In this document: piece by piece, positions 32,396 through 39,996 of the stretch
Layout: each line of letters opens with the position of its first letter
Numbering within the stretch: position 1 is the stretch's first letter
NCBI GenBank assembly: GCA_905215405.1
Contig: CAJMQE010000005.1
Span: 19,059-83,058, forward strand
DNA from: an uncultured bacterium
Lineage (GTDB): Bacteria > Bacillota > Clostridia > Lachnospirales > Lachnospiraceae
Reading direction: 5' to 3'
Length of the DNA: 64,000 nt
Notes under the pieces: generated by a model
What the model was told of the DNA's origin: nothing
The model's database searches: none
Seen by the model: only the letters and a program-made list of their open reading frames with translations
Position numbers and translations under genes: made by a program

Positions 32396-33859
32396 TTATA
32401 AGAAATCAAGTAATGACTGTCTGACAACCTTACTTGCTGCTGACAGAGAAGCATTGTATACCAGTTCAGCTGATGAATAATTTACAACAACTTCTTCCAG
32501 TTCAATATCTTCATTCTTTGATTTCAGATTTGTAAAGTTCGTCTTCTGTTCTTCCAGTCTTGACTGTGTCAGTTTTAGACTGGAGATTCTGTTACCCACA
32601 TCAGATGATGCTGCAGTTACCTGTTTCTGATAATTCTGCATCTTAGTAATACCAGATTCAAACTGTTTCTTCATATTTTCTTCTGCGAGATCATGCTCCT
32701 TATTTGCTGCTTCGAGCATTGCTGCAAGTTTCGCCTGAGAATCAGAATCTGAATATGCGGTAAGTCCCTGCATGTTTTCAATCTGTGAAATCTTATCTTC
32801 GATATCAAGAACATTCTGAACTGCATTAGAAAGATTATCAACATCTCTTCCCAGATTAATGCTAAATGCATCACTTGCTTCTGTATTTACTTTCATCTTC
32901 TGTGCGAAGTTTACATCATATTCGATATCTTCGCCTTCTGTACTTTTTTCATAAGTTGTTCCACTATTTTTTTCTACACAGTTAAAATAGTGTTCCGGTT
33001 TGATATCTCCTTTAGAAAATGAATCCTTATCATATGTATAAGTAATATCAGTTGCATTCTTTAACTTCGCATAAGCATTCTTTCCAAGTAATAATTCACC
33101 AGTAGATGTATTCAGTATTACCTCATCATCTCCTGGAACCTTACTGCTGTCTGTTGTTGTGCTAGTAATATTCATTGTATCTGCACCATTGTTATACTTA
33201 ATCGCCTGAAGATTTCCTGAAGAAACCGTATCATATGCAAGTGTTATTCTATATACTTCTGCTGTAGATGGTGATGCAACATCTGTTGCTGTTTTTGTTG
33301 TGTCATCTGCCATATCCAGATCCACACCGTTCTGGAAAACAGTCTTTACATCTATATCTTTTCCTGTGAAGTTCTGTGTAATTGTATAAGCAACACTTGA
33401 TGCTTCATCAGTTGATGCAAATGTAAGTGAGGAACTTGTCTTATAGCCTGTGAACACATAACGTCCAGCATAATCTACATTACCCTGTTCATAAAAAGTA
33501 TCTTTTAATTTCTGAAGTGTATCAGCAATTGTACTTCTTTCTGAAGTTGCAAATGTATCATTGGAACCCTGTGTACAATAGGAATAAAGACTTGTGATAA
33601 CATCATTTGTTTCTGACAGTGCACCCTGTGTAACTTCCATCCAGGACTGTGCATCTGGAATATTTTTATCAAGATACTGGCTTACCTGGTTCAGATTGGA
33701 TCTCAGTCTCAGTGCTCTGATCGCAATAATAGGATCTTCTGAAGGTCTGCTGATCTTTTTCTGTGTTGAAAGCTGTGTATCTAATGTACTCATCTGACTT
33801 TTATTAACAGCGATATTAGAAAGAGAGCTGTTAATCATCATCGTATTTGTAATTCTCAT
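32396..33859 (-). CDS. flgL: flagellar hook-filament junction protein FlgL (HAP3)
   Basis: 487 residues from the ATG at 33859 behind GGAGGAGAAT; an earlier start four codons upstream lies too close to the site. It joins FlgK to the filament. The N-terminal MRITNTMMINSSLSNIAVNK and the LSTQKKISRPSEDP segment match the family, as does the C-terminal SAELVYNASLSAASKVVRQS helix. It is longer than the ~300 residues of B. subtilis FlgL because of an enlarged exposed domain at ~120-330, rich in Thr, Ser and Asp. Confidence 0.92.
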   Translation of the reverse strand: MRITNTMMINSSLSNIAVNKSQMSTLDTQLSTQKKISRPSEDPIIAIRALRLRSNLNQVSQYLDKNIPDAQSWMEVTQGALSETNDVITSLYSYCTQGSNDTFATSERSTIADTLQKLKDTFYEQGNVDYAGRYVFTGYKTSSSLTFASTDEASSVAYTITQNFTGKDIDVKTVFQNGVDLDMADDTTKTATDVASPSTAEVYRITLAYDTVSSGNLQAIKYNNGADTMNITSTTTDSSKVPGDDEVILNTSTGELLLGKNAYAKLKNATDITYTYDKDSFSKGDIKPEHYFNCVEKNSGTTYEKSTEGEDIEYDVNFAQKMKVNTEASDAFSINLGRDVDNLSNAVQNVLDIEDKISQIENMQGLTAYSDSDSQAKLAAMLEAANKEHDLAEENMKKQFESGITKMQNYQKQVTAASSDVGNRISSLKLTQSRLEEQKTNFTNLKSKNEDIELEEVVVNYSSAELVYNASLSAASKVVRQSLLDFL

Positions 33860-33871
33860 ATTCTCCTCCAT

Positions 33872-33940
33872 TCTGCGCAGGATATCTGCGCATCCTAAGT
33901 TTGAACGAGCGGTCTCGCGCGAGGCACAAACTTTTTATAT
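33872..33940 (-). promoter_or_regulatory. structured leader ahead of flgL
   Basis: Two hairpins lie between flgK2 and flgL: GCGCAG/CTGCGC (33876-33892), just before the flgL ribosome site, and a longer one closed by AAGTTTG/CAAACTT (about 33898-33934) that contains the GC-rich palindrome CTCGCGCGAG. The GC content is far above the surroundings. It could be a processing or attenuation element; there is no U-tract. Confidence 0.45.
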
Positions 33941-33965
33941 AACAGGATAGGATTTTCCGTTATTT

Positions 33966-35501
33966 TTATAATCCCGTTTCATTGATCAGTTTATTATATA
34001 TTTCATTCATAACTGACATCATCTTAGAGCATAAGTTGTAGGACTGCTGATATTTCATCAGATCCATACCTTCTTCATCTTCATCAACACCCATAACAGA
34101 TAATCTCTGATTATTAATAGAGCTCTGCAGATTCTTGAAGTTTGATGTAAATGTATTTGCCTTACTTTCATCAATAGCAACCTCACTCATTAAACTCTGC
34201 AGGTAATTCTCACCAGTACCACCTTCAAAGATCTTTGAAGAAGAAATTGCTTTCAGATTTGTCATAATATCGCTGTACTGTTCACCAAGTGTAGGATCTG
34301 ATGTCGTTGCAAGCAGTGAATCATCTTTAATCAGTTTTTCATCTACACCTACTGTACTTGCTGACATAGAAGAATCGCTGTATTTGATTGTAAAGAGTGG
34401 GATTCCATCCTTACCATCAATTGTTTTTCCTGCTGTCAGAACATCGTTAACTGCAGTTGTGAATGTGCTCACAAATTCATTTAACTTCGCTTTGTAGTAA
34501 GGAAGTCCTTTAAATGATGTATTATAAGTGCTCTTTTCTGACTCAATTGATAAAGTCTTGTTTCCAGATGCATCTGTTGTCTCAACTTCCTTTGAGTCAT
34601 TACAGCCATCTCTTAAATCAAAGAGTGCCTTTAACTCACCACCAAGTTCTGCACTATAGCCATTAAATGTCTGACCATCAGTCCACTGTACATCGAATAA
34701 TCCATCAATATCAGATGCATTTCTCTTTTCAGTTCTTGGAACACATTCCAACTGTGAACAGGAATATGTAGTTACCAGTGAATATCCGTTCAACTGTACA
34801 TTTACTGCAGAAAGTCCATTACCAAGATCTTCATTATAAGTAGTAATATTGGCAATTGATGATAACTGGTCAAGCAGATTGTTTCTTGTATCTCTCAAAT
34901 CATTTGCTTCACCATTATTAGCTTCGATCTGATTGATCTGTTTATTTAAAGATGCCAGATTCTGTGCGATCGTATTAATCGTTCCGACCTTTGTTTTCAG
35001 CTCTTCATTCAGATCTCGCTGCAGATTGGAAAGGTTTTCTGACAGTGTATTAAAATACTCTGCCATACTCTTCGCACTATTGATCAGAGAATTTCTTGCA
35101 GATGATAACTGTGGCGTATTTTTTACCTGTTCTACAGCTGTAAAAAAGCTCTGATATGATTTTGTATATCCTTCTAATGCATACTCATTAAAATAATCAC
35201 CGATCTGAGTCATATAGTTTTCCTTAAATGAATACTCACCATAACTTGTCTCGTTCGTTCTGTATTTTACGTCGTAATATGCATTTCTTAACTGTGTAAT
35301 ATCTGTAACTTCAACACCGGCGCCGATCGTACCATATTTCGCATATGTTTTTAATGATTCTGCTGCTTGTACGGTCGTCTGCTGTCTTGAATATCCATCT
35401 GTTCTTACATTTGATATATTATGTGCTGTTGTGTTAACTGCAACCTGAGATGCCTGCAGACCACTATATGCAATGGTAAGTCCAAAAAATGTTGATGCCA
35501 T
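33966..35501 (-). CDS. flgK: flagellar hook-associated protein FlgK, second copy
   Basis: 511 residues. HAP1 joins hook to filament. The N-terminal D0 segment is AYSGLQASQVAVNTTAHNIS followed by NVRTDGYSRQQTTVQAA, and the C-terminus has MDLMKYQQSYNLCSKMMSVM. It sits directly after the other flgK (35627-37387); the two are only moderately alike, so this is an old duplication rather than an assembly repeat. The ribosome site is GGAGGG. Its place between flgK1 and flgL suggests both form successive rings of the junction, or that one replaces the other (inference). Confidence 0.88.
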   Translation of the reverse strand: MASTFFGLTIAYSGLQASQVAVNTTAHNISNVRTDGYSRQQTTVQAAESLKTYAKYGTIGAGVEVTDITQLRNAYYDVKYRTNETSYGEYSFKENYMTQIGDYFNEYALEGYTKSYQSFFTAVEQVKNTPQLSSARNSLINSAKSMAEYFNTLSENLSNLQRDLNEELKTKVGTINTIAQNLASLNKQINQIEANNGEANDLRDTRNNLLDQLSSIANITTYNEDLGNGLSAVNVQLNGYSLVTTYSCSQLECVPRTEKRNASDIDGLFDVQWTDGQTFNGYSAELGGELKALFDLRDGCNDSKEVETTDASGNKTLSIESEKSTYNTSFKGLPYYKAKLNEFVSTFTTAVNDVLTAGKTIDGKDGIPLFTIKYSDSSMSASTVGVDEKLIKDDSLLATTSDPTLGEQYSDIMTNLKAISSSKIFEGGTGENYLQSLMSEVAIDESKANTFTSNFKNLQSSINNQRLSVMGVDEDEEGMDLMKYQQSYNLCSKMMSVMNEIYNKLINETGL

Positions 35502-35626
35502 ATTCCCTCCTGTACTCTTCTGCCCAGAGCTCCCCGCTCCAGACAGTTTCTATTCCATTAAAGTTTCCTTATTCTTTATCTGTGTCATGGTCCGTCATTT
35601 CTGACAGCCCTAGCTTTCTTTATTTA

Positions 35627-37387
35627 TCAGCTTCCAAGTCTCGTTACTAGATGTTCAAGCATTTCATTAACCGCATTGATATATCTGGATGAAGCATTGT
35701 AAGCCTGCTGGAATTTAATCATATTTGAAAGTTCTTCATCGGAAGAAACAGATTCTGTTGCTTTACGCTGATTATCATATCCATCTGTCATTGTCTGCTG
35801 TGCAGATGTCAGTGTTTTTAACACGTTACCAACATTAGAATATGAATTTACCAAGCTGTTATAAAATGTATTGAAATCTTCTTTTGCATATTTCTTTGGA
35901 TTTAAAGCTGCAAATTTTTCACTCCATACATCAACTAGCTTCTGTGCCTGTTCAAAATTTTCTCCCCCTTGTGCTGTTGTAAGTGGGAATTTTGATTTAT
36001 CATGAGAAACAATTGAATTCACTTCGATATTACCAAGTGTATAATCAGAATCATTTCCATTTGCATTTGTATTATTTCTTACATAATATACTGTTCCATC
36101 ATTTCCAGTAACCTGTTTATAACGATCTGTTCCTGTTCTGGAGAACAACTCTGTTCCTACCGTCTTATCATCATCACTACCGTAAGATGTCTTGCTCATA
36201 TCAAGAACTGTCACATTGTTATATACAGTACCGTCTGCTGCTGTAAATGATGTTGTTGTTTCAGGACAAAGGACATCATTGATGGCTGTTACAATACCAT
36301 TTACCAGCTTATCAACACTTGCCATTGTACTCAGAATTACAGATGGTTCTACATATTTATCGTAGTAATCACATTTTTCTTCGTAATCCTTCATTGCCTG
36401 TTCATATTTAGCGGTTCCTTCTGTTGTTGTCAGATCATAATCTGTCTTGACTGGTTCAACTGGAACTGTTGTATAGTCGACTGAAACACTGCCTCGTGCG
36501 AGGATCAGACCTTTCAGTTCTCCAATATCATTATTATCAATATTATTGATGACTTCATAATCCTGGAATACCTGTCTGTCATCATATTCTGGCCATGTAG
36601 GTGTCAGCAGTGTTGTATCTCCTGCCTGTTTTGTTCCCATTGTAGTTGTAGTGCCGCCTGTTACCAGTGGCATTCCTTCTGCAGTTACATTGACCTTACC
36701 TGTTGAATCTTCCTTATAATTGATCTTGATCAGTCCACTTAATGTATCCAGTGCGTTATCACGCTGATCACGAAGATCATTTGCATGCTGTCCCAGACCT
36801 TCGACCTGAGAAATCTTTGTATTTAGATCTGCAATTGTTGATGCAAGCGTATTGATCTTATCTACAGAAGTCTGTACTTTTGTATTCAGATCGGACTGAT
36901 ATTTCTGAAGACCTGTGTATACGGAATTAGATCTGTCAATAAATGCTGTTGCATACTGTACAACCGATGCTCTGGTATCTGTACTTCCAGGATTTTTTGC
37001 AAGTTCCTGCAAAGCCTTATTGAAATTGTCCAGCGCGCTCTGGTAAGTAACGCCCTGTAATTCGCCAAACAGATCTTCTACTTCCTCTAATGCCTCATAC
37101 TGGCTTGAATAGTAACCAAGACGTCCATTTGATTCTCTGTAAGCAGAATCGATCAGTTCATCCCTGATTCTTCTGATTGCTGATACATCAACACCCAGAC
37201 CATACTGCATGTCACCATTTGCACTGTTTCCATATTTGACATAGGTGCTGTCTTCAAAACCAATCTGCTGTCTTGTGTATCCTGTTGTGTTAATATTGGA
37301 AAGATTATGTGCAGTCGTATTCAGTGCGTTTTGTGCCGCATTCAGCCCTGAAAGGCCTACATATAATCCCGTCATTCCATTTGCCAT
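35627..37387 (-). CDS. flgK: flagellar hook-associated protein FlgK, first copy
   Basis: 586 residues with the canonical ends: GLYVGLSGLNAAQNALNTTA, then HNLSNINTTGYTRQQIGF, and C-terminal MIKFQQAYNASSRYINAVNE. It is closer to standard FlgK than the second copy. The middle (~240-480) is a variable exposed domain. flgN, its likely chaperone, ends 12 bases upstream, so the genes are translationally close. Exported, no signal peptide. Confidence 0.92.
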   Translation of the reverse strand: MANGMTGLYVGLSGLNAAQNALNTTAHNLSNINTTGYTRQQIGFEDSTYVKYGNSANGDMQYGLGVDVSAIRRIRDELIDSAYRESNGRLGYYSSQYEALEEVEDLFGELQGVTYQSALDNFNKALQELAKNPGSTDTRASVVQYATAFIDRSNSVYTGLQKYQSDLNTKVQTSVDKINTLASTIADLNTKISQVEGLGQHANDLRDQRDNALDTLSGLIKINYKEDSTGKVNVTAEGMPLVTGGTTTTMGTKQAGDTTLLTPTWPEYDDRQVFQDYEVINNIDNNDIGELKGLILARGSVSVDYTTVPVEPVKTDYDLTTTEGTAKYEQAMKDYEEKCDYYDKYVEPSVILSTMASVDKLVNGIVTAINDVLCPETTTSFTAADGTVYNNVTVLDMSKTSYGSDDDKTVGTELFSRTGTDRYKQVTGNDGTVYYVRNNTNANGNDSDYTLGNIEVNSIVSHDKSKFPLTTAQGGENFEQAQKLVDVWSEKFAALNPKKYAKEDFNTFYNSLVNSYSNVGNVLKTLTSAQQTMTDGYDNQRKATESVSSDEELSNMIKFQQAYNASSRYINAVNEMLEHLVTRLGS

Positions 37388-37399
37388 CTTCTCACCTCA

Positions 37400-37915
37400 T
37401 CATTGTTTTGCGTCGAACGAACCTGCTGTTGGATTCTGCGTAGTTGTATTAAAAGCATCCTTGCTATAATTTGCTGTTTCGGGAGCCATCATCGCATTTT
37501 TAGCCAAGTTAAGTTCAAATTCAACCATATCCAATGATTGCTGTAATAACATTTTATTGTTATCATTTATCTTAACCATATTATCGACCGTGGCTTTCAG
37601 TTCATCATGAACCTTAATCAGTGCCGCATGTTCCTTAGGTTGTTTATTCATTATTTCTATTAGTCTCTTAAGCGTCAGTTCCTCGTTCGGAATATTCAGA
37701 ACGTTGGATATATCATCCAACCCTTCTTCTCTCTTCTTCTCGAGGATATTGATATCATCAACGATCAGCTGCTCTTTGGCAACGATCTCCTGAAGCTTCT
37801 TAATATCCCCTTTGACAATAACCGCTGTTTTCTGCATGGACAAGTCTAACAGCTTTGTATATTCTTTATTTTCATTATCCAGTGTATCAATTAAATCTTC
37901 AATTAAACTTGCCAC
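37400..37915 (-). CDS. flgN: flagellar export chaperone FlgN
   Basis: 171 residues, helical throughout, with the FlgN pattern LIDTLDNENKEYTKLLDLSM, then VVDDINILEKKREEGL-like helices (here LIVDDINILEKKREEG) and a disordered Asn/Thr-rich tail of ~30 residues. FlgN holds FlgK and FlgL before export. It lies between flgM and flgK as in B. subtilis. Confidence 0.82.
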   Translation of the reverse strand: MASLIEDLIDTLDNENKEYTKLLDLSMQKTAVIVKGDIKKLQEIVAKEQLIVDDINILEKKREEGLDDISNVLNIPNEELTLKRLIEIMNKQPKEHAALIKVHDELKATVDNMVKINDNNKMLLQQSLDMVEFELNLAKNAMMAPETANYSKDAFNTTTQNPTAGSFDAKQ

Positions 37916-37972
37916 TTATATACCTCTCATCGCTACAAAATTAAATTCAACCAAACCGCTCAGATACATTTA

Positions 37973-38254
37973 TTAAAATGTAATTGTTTCGCTATCACTT
38001 AAAATCTTATCCGCAAACTTTTCAGGGCTGACATAATAAGTTCCTGCCTGAATCTTAGCTTTCAGATCAGCCACTTTATCTTCTCTAATATCAGAAGCAT
38101 TGCTTACCGCCTGCTTTGCTATCTGATAATCTCTGGCTGTTTGTGAGATTTCAAGTTTATCACTTGTCTTAGACACTTTCTGAGCCTTACTGGTTGATTG
38201 TTCAGTTACATGGTAAACTGAATTTACCGCACTATATGCTTCTACTCGCATCAT
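37973..38254 (-). CDS. flgM: anti-sigma-28 factor FlgM
   Basis: 93 residues. FlgM holds the motility sigma factor inactive until the hook is complete, then is inactivated or exported. The C-terminal half has the FlgM pattern DKLEISQTARDYQIAKQAVS, then DKVADLKAKIQAGTYYVSPE and KFADKILSD. The N-terminal half looks disordered, as expected. It heads the late operon behind a sigma-28-like promoter, which would give a feedback loop. Two adjacent ATGs follow GAGAGGCG. Confidence 0.92.
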   Translation of the reverse strand: MMRVEAYSAVNSVYHVTEQSTSKAQKVSKTSDKLEISQTARDYQIAKQAVSNASDIREDKVADLKAKIQAGTYYVSPEKFADKILSDSETITF

Positions 38255-38298
38255 AGTTCGCCTCTCTTTCCATCATGCTGTCTACTGTGATGTAACAT

Positions 38299-38325
38299 TT
38301 ATCGGTAAATGCCAGACAAATCTTA
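38299..38325 (-). promoter_or_regulatory. sigma-28-like promoter of flgM
   Basis: On the minus strand TAAG (38322-38325), a 15-base spacer and ACCGATAA (38299-38306); one mismatch in each element against TAAA-N15-GCCGATAA. The start lies near 38292, ~40 bases before flgM. Confidence 0.7.
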
Positions 38326-38362
38326 ATAAGCAAGCCAGACTTTTTTTCATCCTTTTCCAGTA

Positions 38363-38408
38363 AGAGAAAAAAAGAGGCAGGCAGACCTAATTCTTGTCTG
38401 CTTACCTC
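38363..38408 (-). terminator. terminator after yvyF
   Basis: On the minus strand GAGGTAAGCAGAC pairs imperfectly with GTCTGCCTGCCTC, followed by TTTTTTTCTC. It separates the comF-yvyF unit from the flgM promoter. Confidence 0.75.
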
Positions 38409-38474
38409 TCATTATTTTACCCATCTCTTCTGTCACGAACTATGACCTTAGTCATAGTTTCGTTCTCTATCTTC

Positions 38475-38888
38475 TTATTTATCAAGGAAACGCATTCTTT
38501 CCCTGTCGTGTTTTGCTGCTGGCTTCTGTTCGAATCCCTTCTTGTTCTCGAACATACTATTCAGATTGTTGGTTAACTTCTCCTTACATGCATGACAGTA
38601 ACGACCTGACTTGATATTCGTTCCACACATTTCACATGCAATACCAACAGGTGAATCATCAGAAAAATACAGTCGTTCCTCACGAATCCACTTTTCTATC
38701 TGTTCCGGTGTAACACCACATTCCTTTGAAATATCAGGAATCGTTGCAGTATCATGATCTTCAATATAATCTTTTACTTCCCGGAACTTGTCTTCCATTT
38801 TTCTTACACAATCCGGGCAGAGATTTCTGTAGGATCCTCCAATATAATTATAGAGTCTTCCACATCCTTTACAATTTCTTACTTCCAT
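38475..38888 (-). CDS. yvyF: YvyF/TIGR03826-type flagellar operon zinc-ribbon protein
   Basis: 137 residues. Two zinc-ribbon-like modules are visible: CKGCGRLYNYIGG with CPDC near the start, and CEMCGTNIKSGRYCHAC near residues 94-110; between them is a helix-turn-helix-like stretch (IPDISKECGVTPEQIEKWI). The family sits next to flgM across Firmicutes; its role is uncertain and possibly regulatory. GAGGAGG is 6 bases before the ATG. The C-terminus is basic and probably disordered. Confidence 0.82.
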   Translation of the reverse strand: MEVRNCKGCGRLYNYIGGSYRNLCPDCVRKMEDKFREVKDYIEDHDTATIPDISKECGVTPEQIEKWIREERLYFSDDSPVGIACEMCGTNIKSGRYCHACKEKLTNNLNSMFENKKGFEQKPAAKHDRERMRFLDK

Positions 38889-39066
38889 ATTACAACCTCC
38901 TCAAACGCAGATTTTTCACCATATCTTTACCGATAATGTGACATGAGCTGCAAACATTCTTTTGTACCTGATCCTCATTTATTTAATAAAACTGATTAAC
39001 ACCCGTTGCCTGTTCTCTTTTACTCATCCTTCAATATGAATCTTTCCTTCAGTTAATGTAATGTAC

Positions 39067-39153
39067 CATCTGTATAGGAACATCTGTATAGGACCATCCG
39101 TATATTACCTATTCGTATATTACCTATCTGTATAGTACCTATCCGTATAACTA
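39067..39153. repeat. six degenerate 14-15-bp tandem repeats (CATCTGTATAGGAC type)
   Basis: Units start at 39067, 39081, 39095, 39109, 39124 and 39139, alternating CATCTGTATAGG and CTATCCGTATATTAC forms. They lie in the non-coding gap between yvyF and comF (38889-39180), where I find nothing else. Confidence 0.75.
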
Positions 39154-39180
39154 ACTGTCCGGTTCCAACTGATCTCACAA

Positions 39181-39945
39181 TCAGAACCCTCTTCCTATGC
39201 ACAGGCTTACGCAATACACCTTCTCTACACCAGCTGCCAAAAGTGCCTCGGCACATGCATCCATTGTTGTACCGGTCGTATAAATATCGTCAATTAGTAT
39301 TATTTTCTTATATTTTACTATATTATTCGACATTTTAAAAGCATTTTTCACATTATTATTGCGTTGCCTGTCGTCAAGCTCCTTTTGTGGAACTGTTTTC
39401 TTTGTACGGTAAAGTACGCCCGCATCTACAGGAATCCCCATCCATTTTCCGACCAGCTCTGCTATCAGTTCTGCCTGATTGTATCCTCTTTTTCTATAAC
39501 GGTCCGCATGTAATGGCACCGGAATCAAAGCATCCGCATTCCAGTTGCGCATAACATTCCCACAATTTCTAATGATTTCTTCTGCATAAAAATACCGGTT
39601 AATTCTTCTGTTGTGATACTTAAAATCATAAATTGAATTCTTGATCTCGTCCGTGTAAGTCCACACTCCGGTTCCCTGTGTAAAAAGATGTTCTCTTCTA
39701 GAGCAGTCAAAGCACAGTTCTGTCTCGTAAGAATCAACAGGCTTTCCGCAGACAAGGCATCTGGGCGAATGAATATAATGTAGCTTTCCAGTACATTCTG
39801 GACAGATCCGTTCATATTTTCCATTCACTTTTTTCGGTACCTTCCCACAAATTGGACAGGTATACGGATACAACAGGGCAAGCATTTTCTGTAAGACCTT
39901 TGCCCCTACTACTTTTACCTGTTCTAACGCGGTGCTTTCCCCCAT
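39181..39945 (-). CDS. comFC: ComF-family protein (phosphoribosyltransferase-like)
   Basis: 254 residues. The N-terminal part has zinc-finger Cys pairs (CPICGKVP, CPECTGKL, CLVCGKPV, CFDCSRRE), and the C-terminal part a phosphoribosyltransferase-type motif KIILIDDIYTTGTTMDACAE. ComFC takes part in DNA uptake for transformation, although homologues are present in many non-competent species. The position ahead of yvyF-flgM is conserved with B. subtilis (comFC-yvyF-flgM). No comFA or comFB is present here. Confidence 0.85.
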   Translation of the reverse strand: MGESTALEQVKVVGAKVLQKMLALLYPYTCPICGKVPKKVNGKYERICPECTGKLHYIHSPRCLVCGKPVDSYETELCFDCSRREHLFTQGTGVWTYTDEIKNSIYDFKYHNRRINRYFYAEEIIRNCGNVMRNWNADALIPVPLHADRYRKRGYNQAELIAELVGKWMGIPVDAGVLYRTKKTVPQKELDDRQRNNNVKNAFKMSNNIVKYKKIILIDDIYTTGTTMDACAEALLAAGVEKVYCVSLCIGRGF

Positions 39946-39996
39946 ATGTCATCCCCCCCTGTTTATAACGACTTCCTATTTCTGACAGTTCTTGCA

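Noticed and set aside
33966..37387. Tandem flgK as an assembly duplication
   Set aside because: The proteins differ in length and over most of their interior, so both are real genes.
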